Positions 26,183-36,680 of a stretch of 64,000 nt of DNA are shown here, piece after piece; within the stretch, counting starts at the first letter, position 1, and each line of letters opens with the position of its first letter. The position numbers were made by a program, and so were the translations under genes. The notes below the pieces were generated by a model, which saw only the letters and a program-made list of their open reading frames with translations, did no database searches and was not told where the DNA came from. Source of the stretch: Rubellicoccus peritrichatus (GTDB lineage: Bacteria; Verrucomicrobiota; Verrucomicrobiia; Opitutales; Cerasicoccaceae); assembly GCF_033100135.1 (NCBI RefSeq), contig NZ_CP136920.1, positions 2,475,001 through 2,539,000 of the forward strand. Direction: 5' to 3'.

Positions 26183-26752
26183 GAGTGGAAGTTTTTATGG
26201 AGTGTGCCTTTTCATGAGTCTCTGGCAATGGGAAAGAGTGGTAAAATGCTCATCTGCCGTATTATACGGCTTTTGCGCCAATAGGTTTAGCAGTGCAAGT
26301 GCCACATTTGCCTTCGTCATTCAGACAAGTGCCATTGAATCTACTCTGTGGACATCTGAATAAGGAGTAAATGTAATGACACTTGCTCCATCTACCATTT
26401 CACTTCGACCCAGTGCAGCAACACTTGTTTTGCCTGAAATGTCAGCGATTCATGATACCCCCTTAAATTATGCTTAGTAAGATGGTTTTGCCACAGAGGA
26501 CACTCAGCTTGCTGGGTATGCTTGATGCAGTTTTTAGACAGAATTAACGGAATTAGATAAATTTGAAGAAGCGAACTCTGATAATTCCTTAAATTCCGTT
26601 AATTCTGTCTAAAACTTCGTATTAAAATTTCTCTCCGTGTCCTCTGTGCCTCTGTGGCTATATCATCCAACATCGATTTAAGTGCTTCTTTTCACTGAAA
26701 ACCTTGCCAGCACTGGAGGATTGCTCTTCTTTTGCTGGAATTGAGGAATTTG
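26183..26752. other. 570-bp intergenic region between pump operon and TolC-type gene
   Basis: Holds the divergent promoters of the adaptor and the TolC-type gene plus a palindromic element at 26490-26658. Between 26300 and 26400 there is a weak inverse pair around GACAAGTGCCATT and AATGACACTTGC. No convincing protein gene was seen. Confidence 0.5.
26490..26658. repeat. Palindromic element with nested inverted repeats (CACAGAG family)
   Basis: 169 bp without an ORF. The outer ends are GCCACAGAGGACAC (26490-26503) and the inverse at 26637-26658, which carries one additional CACAGAGG unit. Inside, 26532-26554 and 26592-26614 form a perfect 23-bp inverted repeat. This nested architecture, and the shared ends with 55312-55539, suggest a non-autonomous mobile element or a REP-like palindrome. 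Confidence 0.8.
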
Positions 26753-29212
26753 ATGAGTTTTCCACTGCCACTATTCTTCCGCGTATTATCGATTGCACTG
26801 TTGTTACTACCAATGAGTGCGAGTGCGCAGGATATCTTCGTCGAAACACCTGTGGAGCAGGCTTTACCGGATGGAATGCTGCCCGAGATTCAAATCGCAT
26901 TCGTCCGTGATGGCAACGCACCATTGTTGGAAGGCTTTCAGGATACGATCGAGAGCGAGCTGGGAAAGCTGACTGATGGCCGTTATCATTTAGTCTTCCG
27001 GGATGATGAGGACTTTTCTGCCGGATGGGACGAAGCACTTGCCGATGATGCGCTCATAGCCGCATTGGAAGATCCTGATGTCGACTATATCATGTTGCAG
27101 GGCTTGTTTGTGCTTCAGGCGGCAATGGATGATATTGAGCTGACCAAGCCTGCCACTGGCGCTTTCTTGCAGGACCCGACCTTCACCGGCGTTCTCGTTC
27201 AGGATAATCGATCACTAGTGCCGAATCTATCCTTTGTCATGTCCGAACACTCCATTCGGAAGGACATCGAGGAGTTTGCCAAGCTGGTTGATTTTCAAAC
27301 ACTCTACCTGGCCGCTGTACCGGCCTACGACAAGGATGTTGCCTGTGTGGCGAGTCTGTTGCTCGATATTGTGGCTGACCATGGCTGTGATGTCGTCTTC
27401 CTGCCTTTGACGGACGATCCTGAAGAGACTTTGGCGCAATTGCCGGAGGACGCGGATGCGGTTTACCTCTTTCCGCCTTATTTGATGACTGAAGATGAGG
27501 TCCAGCCGTTGATTGACGGAATCAACGCAAAGAATGTGCCGAGTTTTGCTTTCTGGGGGGAACCGGCAGTTCGCCAAGGTGTGCTCGCTGGAGATATTCC
27601 GGATGTCGAACGTCAACTTGCCCGCAGAACGGCTTTGAATTTGCAACAGATCATTCAGGGAGTTTCTCCCAACGATCTCCCTGCGACATTTCCGATTGAG
27701 AATCGGCTTTTTCTCAATGTTTTAACGGCCAAAAACATTGGTTACGCGATTCCATTCGACATTACTTATGACGCAACGCTGATTAATGCGAAAGAGGCCG
27801 AAGCTGTGGGCACGCCTCTGACCATGATCGATGCTGTCGATATGGCCTTGCGCGAGAATTATGAACTGCTCCAACAGGAGCAGACGACGATCCAGAGTTA
27901 CGGAGATAAGCGTCTGGCCCTTAGCCCGCTTTTGCCTCAGGTCAATGCACTCTACAGCTATCAGCGCATTGACCTGTCCCAAGCCCAGTCAGGTGTTGCT
28001 CAGGGAGCTCAAGGGACCCAGAACGTTGGCTTTCAGATCAGCCAGATGATCTACAATGATGAGGATATTGCCAACTACCGGATTCAGGGTGAAAACTACA
28101 AATCGACCACCTTGTTGGAAGAGGTTACCCGACTGGATACCATACAGGCTGCCTCCGTCGCTTACATTCGTTTTCTCTCTGCACAGACGCTGCTCGACAT
28201 CGCCCGTGACAATCTGGTTGTAACTAGGAAGAACCTCAATCTCGCTCGTATCCGCTCCGATGTTGGTGTGGCTGGACCTGAGGAGGTCTATCGCTTTGAA
28301 GCGCAGCAGGCAAGTGATCAAGCTGACGTTGCCACTGCTGCGTCTCAGGTCGAAACCCAACAGGTTGCACTTAATCAAGTGCTCGGCGCCAAGATGGATG
28401 CAGAGTGGCAACCCGAGGAGCTCAGTCTGGAATCGGAATACTTCGATACAACATCACGCCGTGTGGTTGAGCTGGTTTCAACTGATGCTCGCTACGATCG
28501 CTTTCGTTTGTTTTCCCTCCAATACGCGACTTCACGAAGTCCGGAAATTGAGGCGGTTGCTGCGACTATCCGGGGACAGGAAATCAGCCTCGGGCAAAAA
28601 CGCCGCAGCTTTTATATCCCGGATGCTACGGCGAGCTTTCAATACAATAATGTCGTGGGTCGTGACGGGCAGCAGGTTTTCGCAACGGGTATTCCTGGAG
28701 CGACAACGCCGGATGACGACACTTGGGCTTTATTGCTTCAGGCTGACCTGCCGATCTTCGAAGGTGGAAGTCGTGTCTTCGATATCGTTCGGCAAAAAGC
28801 CGTCGTTCGTGGCTTACGCTATTCGGAAGACATTACGCGTCGTCTGGTCCAACAGCGAACACTGGAAGCCTTGTTTTCGCTGGAAGCCTCCTATGCGGAT
28901 ATTCGCTTCAGTGATATTGCCGCGGATCGTGCTCAACTGAATCTTGATATCGTAACGGAGAAGTATCAGGCCGGTTCAGTCAATATTGTGGATTTGCTGG
29001 ATGCGCAGAACGAAGCTTTTGTTCAGAAGCAGAACGCCGCACTGGCGATTTATAATTTCCTCGAAGATCTTGTCGATTACATGCGTTCGGTTAACTGGTA
29101 CGAATTCACATCGACAATGTCGGAGAACGAAGACTGGATCAATCAGGCCGCAGTGTTTATTGAACGTGAGGCAGACGAGTCAGCGCATAGTGGCGCACCC
29201 CATGCAAATTAA
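26753..29212 (+). CDS. TolC-family outer-membrane protein with N-terminal periplasmic-binding-protein-like domain
   Basis: 819 residues from the chosen ATG, which follows a GAGG site by 7 nt; a TTG 21 bp upstream is in frame but less likely. A signal peptide (PMSASAQD) is followed by about 320 residues resembling an ABC-type substrate-binding protein of the PF04392 kind (IQIAFVRDGNAPLLEGFQ, LYLAAVPAYDKDVACVASLL, CDVVFLPL, ADAVYLFPPYLMTEDEV, SFAFWGEPAVRQGVLAGDI, TALNLQQIIQG). From about residue 360 the TolC-like coiled-coil channel begins (DAVDMALRENYELLQQE, ARIRSDVGVAGPEEVYRFEAQQASDQADV, VTEKYQAGSVNIVDLLDAQN). Standard TolC proteins are 450-500 residues. Divergent from an RND pump, for which it is the probable exit duct. 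The role of the extra domain is unknown. Confidence 0.88.
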   Translation: MSFPLPLFFRVLSIALLLLPMSASAQDIFVETPVEQALPDGMLPEIQIAFVRDGNAPLLEGFQDTIESELGKLTDGRYHLVFRDDEDFSAGWDEALADDALIAALEDPDVDYIMLQGLFVLQAAMDDIELTKPATGAFLQDPTFTGVLVQDNRSLVPNLSFVMSEHSIRKDIEEFAKLVDFQTLYLAAVPAYDKDVACVASLLLDIVADHGCDVVFLPLTDDPEETLAQLPEDADAVYLFPPYLMTEDEVQPLIDGINAKNVPSFAFWGEPAVRQGVLAGDIPDVERQLARRTALNLQQIIQGVSPNDLPATFPIENRLFLNVLTAKNIGYAIPFDITYDATLINAKEAEAVGTPLTMIDAVDMALRENYELLQQEQTTIQSYGDKRLALSPLLPQVNALYSYQRIDLSQAQSGVAQGAQGTQNVGFQISQMIYNDEDIANYRIQGENYKSTTLLEEVTRLDTIQAASVAYIRFLSAQTLLDIARDNLVVTRKNLNLARIRSDVGVAGPEEVYRFEAQQASDQADVATAASQVETQQVALNQVLGAKMDAEWQPEELSLESEYFDTTSRRVVELVSTDARYDRFRLFSLQYATSRSPEIEAVAATIRGQEISLGQKRRSFYIPDATASFQYNNVVGRDGQQVFATGIPGATTPDDDTWALLLQADLPIFEGGSRVFDIVRQKAVVRGLRYSEDITRRLVQQRTLEALFSLEASYADIRFSDIAADRAQLNLDIVTEKYQAGSVNIVDLLDAQNEAFVQKQNAALAIYNFLEDLVDYMRSVNWYEFTSTMSENEDWINQAAVFIEREADESAHSGAPHAN

Positions 29213-29262
29213 TTTTCTCACCAATTCTTAATATCTACTAATCCTAAGTTCCTCAAATACTC

Positions 29263-30660
29263 ATGCACTCTGTCAAAAACAACGCCGAAGATAATCACGA
29301 CCTCCACTTTGCATACGCTGACCGCCAGATGGATATGACGGTGCCGAAGTATGAAATCCCCGATAGTGGTGTCGATGCCCGGGTCGCATACCGTATCATT
29401 CACGACGAAATGCAACTGGATGGAAACCCGGCGCTCAATCTTGCTTCCTTCGTGACGACGTGGATGGAACCTGAGGCGAATCTATTGCTGCAGGAGACAG
29501 CGAATAAGAATATTGTCGATCAGGATGAATATCCGCAGACCGAAGTGATTCACCAGCGGGTTATCAGCATGATGGGCCGGATGTTTAACGCACCGGTTGA
29601 CAAGGATCCGGTCGGCACTTGCACGATTGGTTCGTCTGAAGCCATCATGCTTGGCCTGCTTGCGCACAAGTGGACCTGGAAGGAGCGTCGCGAAAAAGAA
29701 GGCAAGTCCACCGCGACACCCAATGTTATTTTTTCTGCAGACGTGCATACATGCTGGGAAAAATTTGCCCGCTACTTTGACGTCGAAATGCGTGTCGTTC
29801 CGCTCAAGGAAGATCAGTTCTACATGACAGCAGATCAGGTGGAAGAATACATCGATGAAAACACCATCGCGGTTGGTTGCGTTGTTGGAACGACTTTCAC
29901 CGGACAGCTCGATGATGTGAAAGGCGTGAATGAGCTTCTCCTGAAAATCAAAGCTGATAAAGGTTGGGATATTCCGATTCATGTTGATGGTGCCAGTGGC
30001 GGTTTTGTCGCTCCATTTGTTTATCCTGAAGTGGAATGGGATTTCCGCCTGGAGCAGGTTCGCAGTATCAATACATCGAACCACAAGTTTGGCCTCGTGT
30101 ATCCTGGTGTGGGTACAGTTGTTTTTCGTGATCGCAGTGACCTTCCCGAACATCTGGTTTTCAATATCACCTATCTTGGTGGTTCGATGCCGAATTATTC
30201 GCTGAACTTCTCACGCGCCTCCAGCATGGTTCTGCTCCAGTATTATAACTTCCTCCGCCTCGGCAAGGAAGGCTACCGGAAGATCATGCAGAACATCATG
30301 GATAATGCTCAATACCTCGAAGGGAAGCTGATCGAATCAGGCCACTTTGAGCTGTTGAACGAGTCCAAGTATCTGCCGACGGTTACGGTCCGCCTCAAAG
30401 ACCGCTCCCTGCCCAACAAGATCGTTTACCTGCTGAGCGACTTGCTGCGTCAATACGGTTGGATTGTTCCAGCCTATCCATTGCCTCCCAAAGCGGACAC
30501 CGTTCATGTCCTCCGCATGGTGGTGAAGGAGAACTTCTCCCGCGATATGGCCGAGAAGTTTGCCGAAGACCTGGAAACCTGCTGGAAGCAACTTGGCGAG
30601 GAAGAAAAGGAATTCAAGAACATGGAAGCCAATCAAGGGGGCAAGGGACTTATCTGCTAG
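29263..30660 (+). CDS. gadB: Glutamate decarboxylase
   Basis: 465 residues, nearly identical in length and layout to E. coli GadB. PLP-dependent conversion of glutamate to GABA and CO2, consuming a proton. The PLP lysine is Lys275 in [14 protein letters not shown], preceded by the cofactor Asp in [33 protein letters not shown] is the usual cofactor-phosphate region. No GadC antiporter is adjacent, so acid resistance by exchange is not shown here. It follows the TolC-type gene by 50 bp. A short GC-rich stem (30681-30695) lies downstream without a U-tract. Confidence 0.94.
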   Translation: MHSVKNNAEDNHDLHFAYADRQMDMTVPKYEIPDSGVDARVAYRIIHDEMQLDGNPALNLASFVTTWMEPEANLLLQETANKNIVDQDEYPQTEVIHQRVISMMGRMFNAPVDKDPVGTCTIGSSEAIMLGLLAHKWTWKERREKEGKSTATPNVIFSADVHTCWEKFARYFDVEMRVVPLKEDQFYMTADQVEEYIDENTIAVGCVVGTTFTGQLDDVKGVNELLLKIKADKGWDIPIHVDGASGGFVAPFVYPEVEWDFRLEQVRSINTSNHKFGLVYPGVGTVVFRDRSDLPEHLVFNITYLGGSMPNYSLNFSRASSMVLLQYYNFLRLGKEGYRKIMQNIMDNAQYLEGKLIESGHFELLNESKYLPTVTVRLKDRSLPNKIVYLLSDLLRQYGWIVPAYPLPPKADTVHVLRMVVKENFSRDMAEKFAEDLETCWKQLGEEEKEFKNMEANQGGKGLIC

Positions 30661-30802
30661 GGAAGTCCTCATCGAATTGCCGGCCTGAAAGGCCGAAATG
30701 ATGCTTTGTGAATAAGTCTGGGGGTATCTTTTGTCAGTCGTGCTTGAAACCGTGGACGAAGTTTTGTCTTATGTTCGGTTCCCGATAAAGCTTAGCTCCT
30801 AG

Positions 30803-33800
30803 ATGTCAGCCGATAAAGAATTCGTCCACCTTCACGTTCACACAGATTACAGTCTCCTGGATGGCTGTTCGAGGATTGATCGTTTGTGCTCAAGGGCGGC
30901 GGAATTAGGGATGAAAGCCCTGTCGATTACGGATCATGGCGTGCTCTTTGGGTTAGCTAGCTTTTTCAAGCAGGCGCAAAAGCATGGGATCAAGCCATTG
31001 CTCGGTTGCGAGATCTATCTGGTCTATGAAGACAAACTGGCCGAGGTCAATGAGCTGCGGGCTAAGCAGAAGAGTCATCATATGGGTTTGCTGGCGCGAA
31101 ACTTCACTGGTTACCAAAACCTGACCAAGCTGGTTAGTGCCGGTCATGTGCATGGCTTTTATCGCAACCCGCGCGTAGATATGACGCAACTAGCGGAGCA
31201 TAGTGAGGGGTTGATCGGCTTCAGCGGATGTCTTGCCGCGGTGATTCCGCAAAAGATCATGGAAGGCGATCTAGCAGGTGCGCGCGAGGCTTGTAGTCGT
31301 TTCATTGATATCTTTACGAAGGAGTTCTTTTTCATCGAACTGATGGATCACGGCATTTCCGAGCAGCAGCAATGCAATGTTGAGCTACTCAAGATCGCCA
31401 AGGAGTTCGATCTTAAGGTGGTTTGTACGAATGATGTCCATTATGTCGGCAAGGACGACTGGCGGCCGCATGACAGTTTACTTTGCATCCAGACTGGTGC
31501 CCGACTCCACGATGAAAAGCGACTCCGTTATGATTCGCATCAGTTCTATCTGAAGAGCCGCGAAGAAATGGAGTTAGCTTTCAGCGAAGTCAAAGAGGGC
31601 ATTATCAATACTTCGGCTGTCGCGGAAATGTGCGAAGTGGAGCTGCCGTTTGGGCAGGACCACTACCCGGTATTTGAGAAGCCTGTCGAGCTGAGTTATA
31701 ATAAGGACAAGGTTAACTTCGAGCGCGTTCTTGATATATACGTTGAAAGCAAGAATAAGGTTCTGGTTCGTGAAGGTCAGGAGCCGATTACACTGAGTAA
31801 TGAAGAACGGTCCAAGTTTGCCAGTAATGGCCTCTACCTCTTCGAACTTTGTAAAGAAGGTCTGGAAGAGCGCTATGGTGCCAATTATGATTCAGTCAGA
31901 GCTCGGGCAGCTGCTGTCGAAGGTGAGATCGAAGACGAGGAGCTTAAGCGAAGCGTGCGCCTTTGCGATCAGTTGGATTATGAATTGGCCATCATTATCG
32001 GGACGGGTTTTACAGATTACTTCCTGATTGTTTGGGACTTTATCAAATGGGCGCGTGACCGCGGTATTCCAGTAGGGCCGGGACGTGGTTCTGGTGCAGG
32101 TTGCGTAGTCGCCTATGTCTTAAAGATCACCGACATCGACCCGTTCCGTTTCGGTTTACTTTTCGAACGTATGCTGAATCTGGAGCGTGTCTCTCCGCCG
32201 GACTTTGACGTCGACTTCTGTATGCGTCGCCGTGATGAGGTCGTTAATTACGTTCGTGACAAATACGGCGAAGACCGCGTGGCCAACATCATTACCTTTG
32301 GAACCTTTGGCGCCAAGATGATCGTCCGCGACCTTGCACGAGTGAATGACATCCCCTTCGGCGAAGCGGACAAAATTGCCAAGATGATTCCAGACGAGCT
32401 GAACATCTCACTGGATGATGCCGTGACAAAGTCTGCTGAACTTCAGGATGAGGTTAAGCGCAACGAGGTAGCCAGGAAAATCATCGATCAGGGCAAGGTA
32501 ATCGAAGGGATGGTTCGTAATACAGGTAAACATGCCTGTGGAGTCATTATTGCGGACCAGCCGATCACCAATCTCATTCCTGTGACCATGCAGGAAGGAG
32601 ACCTGACGACGCAGTATCCCAAAGGGCCAAGCGAAGACCTGGGATTGCTCAAGATGGACTTTCTCGGGCTGAAGAATTTGACCGTCGTCTCTGATTGTCA
32701 GGAGTCCATTCGAAATATCCGAGGAGAGAAGGACTTCGATATTGAGAAAGTTTCCCTTGATGACGAACTGACGTTCAAACTTCTGGGCGAAGCGCGAACC
32801 ATTGGTGTCTTCCAGTTGGAGTCGGGTGGTATGCAGGGCTTGTGTCGCCAGTTGGAGGTTTCTTCGATTGATGAGATCGTGGCATTGATTGCGCTCTACC
32901 GTCCAGGGCCGATGCAGTTTATTCCCCAATACATTAAAGGGAAAAAGGATCGTTCGACCATTGAAGTGCCGCATCCGCTGGTTAAGGAACTGGTGGAAGA
33001 AACCTACGGCGTTCTGGTTTATCAGGAGCAGGTTATGCAGGCGGCGCAAATTATTGCTGGATACACCCTGGGTGGTGCGGATATTCTTCGTCGTGCGATG
33101 GGGAAGAAGATCAAGTCCGTCATGGACCAGCAGAAAGACGTCTTTGTCAAAGGTGCCAAGGAAACCAATAATATTGATCGCAAAAAGGCGGAAGCGATTT
33201 TTGGTATTCTGGAAAAGTTCGCTCAATACGGATTTAACAAATCCCACTCGGCGGCGTATGCCATGATCAGCTACCGGACGGCTTACTTGAAGGCCAATTA
33301 TCCGGTGGAATACATGGCGGCTTTGCTTTCCTCCGAGCTCGGTAATGCAGACAAAGTAAGCCACTTTGTTGAGGAAGCGGATAGCATGGGGATCGTTGTC
33401 CTCGGACCAGACGTGAATGAATCACGTGAGAGTTTTACACCGGTTCTTGATGGTGAAGCAGGTGGCCGCATTCGTTTTGGTTTGGCGGCGGTCAAAGGGG
33501 TAGGGGATGCCGCTGCCCGTTTGATCCTTGAAGAACGAGATGAGCGCGGAGCTTTTGAAGGCTTTAGAGACTTTATCGAACGTGTAGACACGAAGGCATG
33601 CAACCGTCGTGTTTTGGAATGTTTGATTAAGACTGGTGCCTTTGATTATGCCGGAGTGGACCGCCAGCATATGCTGGATTCCCTTGACGGGATGTTGAAC
33701 GAAGTCGCTGACCTGGAGAAAGACAAGGCTAGCGGTCAGGCTAACATGTTCGATATGCTTGCTGATGATTCGTCTTCAGATGATAAAGCATCTTCGGACC

Positions 33801-34531
33801 AGAGTGGCTTTAATACGAGTGGTTCGCTGATGGAGAATCTGACGAAACTTGAGTACGAACGTGAGTTGCTCGGATTCTACATTTCAGGGCATCCAGTGAA
33901 TCAGTTTGCCGGACTCGATCAGTATGTTAATTCCTTTGGGCCGGATGAAGATTTAAAGCAATGGGATCGTGAAGGCTTCCGGCTTGTTGGTGTCATCAAT
34001 AACGTAGTGAAACGTCTTACGAAAAAAGATAATCGCCCATGGTGTTATTTCTCACTCTCAACTTTAAAAAGCACGCATCAGGTCAATGTGTTCCCAGATG
34101 CATACGAAGCAAATCTCGGACAGTTTGAGGATGGAGCTTTGGTCTGTGTGACCGGCGAAATTCGTTATGATAGCGAGCGCAGTGAGGTTCGCCTGAATGC
34201 AAGCCATCTTGGTGCAGCTGATAAGGCGATTCAGGCTTTTCTCAATTCGGTGACTTTTTATGTCGATCCGGCGGAGCCGGATTTCAGCGATTTCATTTCA
34301 ACTTTGTCCGACTTTTTGCAAAACCATGAAGGACCAACCGAAGTGAAGCTCGGAGTGATGGTTGAACCAGGCAAGGCACTCATTGCCGAACTTGCCCAAT
34401 CACTCCACGCACGTTTGTCTCCTGAAGGCTTTAAGAAACTAAAAGCTCATCCGGCTGTTCGTCGTGTTACTGGTGAAGGCAAAAATGCGCCGACACCGGA
34501 GCGTCCACGCTGGGAGCGCGCGAGTGCTTAG
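30803..34531 (+). CDS. dnaE: DNA polymerase III subunit alpha
   Basis: 1242 residues. Replicative polymerase of the DnaE1 type. The N-terminal PHP domain begins [15 protein letters not shown] with an intact His/Asp set (TDHGVLFG). The palm domain has [16 protein letters not shown] and the catalytic PDFDVDF near residue 470. Then come the fingers ([15 protein letters not shown]), the HhH region ([24 protein letters not shown]), and an OB-fold (about 1060-1140) before a C-terminal tail. It converges with the RDD gene, leaving 10 bp between stop codons. Conventional housekeeping gene. Confidence 0.96.
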   Translation: MSADKEFVHLHVHTDYSLLDGCSRIDRLCSRAAELGMKALSITDHGVLFGLASFFKQAQKHGIKPLLGCEIYLVYEDKLAEVNELRAKQKSHHMGLLARNFTGYQNLTKLVSAGHVHGFYRNPRVDMTQLAEHSEGLIGFSGCLAAVIPQKIMEGDLAGAREACSRFIDIFTKEFFFIELMDHGISEQQQCNVELLKIAKEFDLKVVCTNDVHYVGKDDWRPHDSLLCIQTGARLHDEKRLRYDSHQFYLKSREEMELAFSEVKEGIINTSAVAEMCEVELPFGQDHYPVFEKPVELSYNKDKVNFERVLDIYVESKNKVLVREGQEPITLSNEERSKFASNGLYLFELCKEGLEERYGANYDSVRARAAAVEGEIEDEELKRSVRLCDQLDYELAIIIGTGFTDYFLIVWDFIKWARDRGIPVGPGRGSGAGCVVAYVLKITDIDPFRFGLLFERMLNLERVSPPDFDVDFCMRRRDEVVNYVRDKYGEDRVANIITFGTFGAKMIVRDLARVNDIPFGEADKIAKMIPDELNISLDDAVTKSAELQDEVKRNEVARKIIDQGKVIEGMVRNTGKHACGVIIADQPITNLIPVTMQEGDLTTQYPKGPSEDLGLLKMDFLGLKNLTVVSDCQESIRNIRGEKDFDIEKVSLDDELTFKLLGEARTIGVFQLESGGMQGLCRQLEVSSIDEIVALIALYRPGPMQFIPQYIKGKKDRSTIEVPHPLVKELVEETYGVLVYQEQVMQAAQIIAGYTLGGADILRRAMGKKIKSVMDQQKDVFVKGAKETNNIDRKKAEAIFGILEKFAQYGFNKSHSAAYAMISYRTAYLKANYPVEYMAALLSSELGNADKVSHFVEEADSMGIVVLGPDVNESRESFTPVLDGEAGGRIRFGLAAVKGVGDAAARLILEERDERGAFEGFRDFIERVDTKACNRRVLECLIKTGAFDYAGVDRQHMLDSLDGMLNEVADLEKDKASGQANMFDMLADDSSSDDKASSDQSGFNTSGSLMENLTKLEYERELLGFYISGHPVNQFAGLDQYVNSFGPDEDLKQWDREGFRLVGVINNVVKRLTKKDNRPWCYFSLSTLKSTHQVNVFPDAYEANLGQFEDGALVCVTGEIRYDSERSEVRLNASHLGAADKAIQAFLNSVTFYVDPAEPDFSDFISTLSDFLQNHEGPTEVKLGVMVEPGKALIAELAQSLHARLSPEGFKKLKAHPAVRRVTGEGKNAPTPERPRWERASA

Positions 34532-34541
34532 GGTTTAAGTG

Positions 34542-35687
34542 TTACCTTTTGGCGCATACGACAGTATGGCAGACCTTATCTTGTAAGCATTGTTTGCTAT
34601 CGCCTTTAAAAAACCAAAAGTAGCAAACGGCAGCAAAGACAACGGAAAGAATACTGAGGATAATAAAGGCTAATCCGAATGGCTCACCGACGCCAGGGCT
34701 TAGGGCCAGGTTTACTAGAATAAAGGGTGCCCAAGGAAAGATGCTTCGTTTGAAAGCGTCAACAAGAGTGAGTAATGCTCCATCAGGGTGAATTGTATTC
34801 AGCCCGAGAATGAGCTGGCCTGGCGACCCCATGAATCGGCTTATAAAGAATGCGCTTATGAAAAAAGGAGTCAGGTTGAAAACACCCATAATCGCTATGA
34901 TTCCAACGTTTTGCATATTTGTATACATTGGGTGATCCTCGAAGAAATAAGGATTATTTTTCCAGACGAATGTCATGATAAAGAAAAACAGCGCGACTAT
35001 GATTCCAGTAATGATGAAGTTGGCCAAACCAATGATAAGCCAGTCTAAGAGAAAAGCTCCTGTACGGTGACCGAATCCTGCCAGCCCTTTGTACTGTTCA
35101 AGAGGATCTATTTCCTCATCGGTTGCCTCATGTCCTGCCGGGAGAGGAATACCACTGCTTTCTTTTGCGGCAGTTTCGTTTGTTTGTACCTGGGAAAGGT
35201 CTGGTATTCCAGGAATAACAGGTGGTGGTGCGTTATTGGTTAGTGGTGGTTGAGCAGGATCAGCCGGAGCCGCCTTACTATCCGCAGATTCTTCGTTAGC
35301 TTCAATTACATCGTCTGTCTTTGCAGATGTATCTTTATTGCTGCTGCTTCTTAACTTTAATCGATTACTTGACAGGTTTTGTTTTTGATTATCGGTATTG
35401 AGCTCAAACGGACTGCGGGACTCGGTCATTAATGGACTGTTCGCGGAAGAGTCATTGTCAGCCACTGAAACAACGGTAACTTGTGGCGCTGCTGCTGGTG
35501 CTTGCCGACTTTGTTTGTTCTGCGGTAGCAGAATGGATTTAACTCTGGAGAGTGGAGTCCAGTCATTCAGTTGTTCATACCATATGAGTGTTTCATCGTT
35601 GACTGTACTATTATTGTACAGGGAAAGAATTTCAATTTCAGTGACAGGTCCTTGTTGTTGGCCTTCGGCAAGATAGAATATTTTCAT
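34542..35687 (-). CDS. GYF_2-RDD domain membrane protein
   Basis: 381 residues. The first ~55 residues match the GYF_2 domain (MKIFYLAEGQQQGPVTEIEILSLY, DDETLIWYE-like segment). A long Ser/Asn/Ala/Pro-rich linker follows (about 60-195). The C-terminal ~180 residues are an RDD domain with about four membrane helices (GFGHRTGAFLLDWLIIGLANFIITG, FISRFMGSPGQLILGL). Such proteins are common in Verrucomicrobia and their function is not established; RDD domains sometimes act as ion transporters. Stands alone on the minus strand. Confidence 0.85.
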   Translation of the reverse strand: MKIFYLAEGQQQGPVTEIEILSLYNNSTVNDETLIWYEQLNDWTPLSRVKSILLPQNKQSRQAPAAAPQVTVVSVADNDSSANSPLMTESRSPFELNTDNQKQNLSSNRLKLRSSSNKDTSAKTDDVIEANEESADSKAAPADPAQPPLTNNAPPPVIPGIPDLSQVQTNETAAKESSGIPLPAGHEATDEEIDPLEQYKGLAGFGHRTGAFLLDWLIIGLANFIITGIIVALFFFIMTFVWKNNPYFFEDHPMYTNMQNVGIIAIMGVFNLTPFFISAFFISRFMGSPGQLILGLNTIHPDGALLTLVDAFKRSIFPWAPFILVNLALSPGVGEPFGLAFIILSILSVVFAAVCYFWFFKGDSKQCLQDKVCHTVVCAKR

Positions 35688-35784
35688 GTAGTGTAGGAAT
35701 GACTTATTGGAATTTGTTGAGTAAATAAGCTCTGTAGATCTCTATTCCATGTTCAAGGAATATCTTGATCTCGACTCAATAAAA

Positions 35785-35815
35785 AACGCCACCGGAATTG
35801 ATTCTCGGTGGCGTT
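35785..35815 (-). terminator. Rho-independent terminator downstream of Bax-inhibitor-1 gene
   Basis: 10-bp perfect GC-rich stem (arms 35785-35794 and 35806-35815, AACGCCACCG and its complement) with an 11-base loop. On the minus strand it is followed by a run of six T, 26 bp after the stop codon at 35841. Confidence 0.85.
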
Positions 35816-35840
35816 GAAAAGTTATTTGCAAATTTTGCTT

Positions 35841-36545
35841 CTATTCGCGAGACATCAGGATACGCACAACATACCAGAGTAGGAGTGCGACGGCAGCAAA
35901 GAGCTCAAGTGAAGCGGCTACATACTGGTCTTCACCATAGTGGTGGATGATGTTCGATGTTGTATAAAGAATCGCACCACTGGCCAGAAGGATCATCGCA
36001 GCGCTGAACCAGAACCCGAGATCAAAGCCGAAGAAAACTCCAGCGATTATCAGGCCAAGAGCAACGAAGAAGCCCATGGTCAGCGCGGAGCGCATCCAGG
36101 AGAAATCTTTGCGTGTGATGAAGGCTGTTGCGGTTAACCCAGCAAAGAGCAGCCCTGTCATGACTCCGGCTTGAACCAGAATGCCAGTGCCACCAGTTTG
36201 AGCGATGGCAATCAGTAGCAATGGGACGAAAATCAATGCCTCTAGAACAACGTAAAGCCCAAGGCCAAGATATTGCATACCTTTGGATTGTGCATTGGCC
36301 GCAAATCCTCTGGCCAACCATCCTACAACCAGAAAACCACCAAGAACCATCAGCCAGCCATACTGGGATGACAGGATCTTTTGACTGATTTCAGCTGAGA
36401 TCGGAAGTTGAAGCAGGAATGCTTCGAGTCCAACAAAAGCGAGGAGGGCGAAAGCCAGGTGAATGTAGGTCCGGCGAATGAACAGTGCGCGCGCGCTTGG
36501 TGCGGCGTCTGCGAGAGAGCGAACTGGATAACTGTCAGTATTCAT
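35841..36545 (-). CDS. Bax inhibitor-1/YccA family membrane protein
   Basis: 234 residues from the chosen start MNTDSYPVRS; an upstream in-frame start at 36602 would add 19 residues with no conserved features. Seven predicted membrane helices (TYIHLAFALLAFVGLEAFLL, YGWLMVLGGFLVVGWLARGF, YLGLGLYVVLEALIFVPLLLIA, VMTGLLFAGLTATAFITRKDFS, MILLASGAILYTTSNIIHHY, ELFAAVALLLWYVVRILM). Family members act as calcium/proton leak channels or interact with membrane proteases; the role here is not known. Followed by a clear terminator. Confidence 0.92.
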   Translation of the reverse strand: MNTDSYPVRSLADAAPSARALFIRRTYIHLAFALLAFVGLEAFLLQLPISAEISQKILSSQYGWLMVLGGFLVVGWLARGFAANAQSKGMQYLGLGLYVVLEALIFVPLLLIAIAQTGGTGILVQAGVMTGLLFAGLTATAFITRKDFSWMRSALTMGFFVALGLIIAGVFFGFDLGFWFSAAMILLASGAILYTTSNIIHHYGEDQYVAASLELFAAVALLLWYVVRILMSRE

Positions 36546-36680
36546 ATTGGTTTTTGATTGAGACTGTATCATGTACTGACCCAACAAGATGGCGCAATAC
36601 AAATGTTTACTGTTTTTCTGACTGATTTTGGCAGAGTTTTGAGTGGCTTGGTTCCTTTTACTTGTTAATCTCGGGGCGCA

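Noticed and set aside
30681-30695. Terminator after glutamate decarboxylase
   Set aside because: The 6-bp CGGCCT stem has no following T-run, so it is too weak to call.
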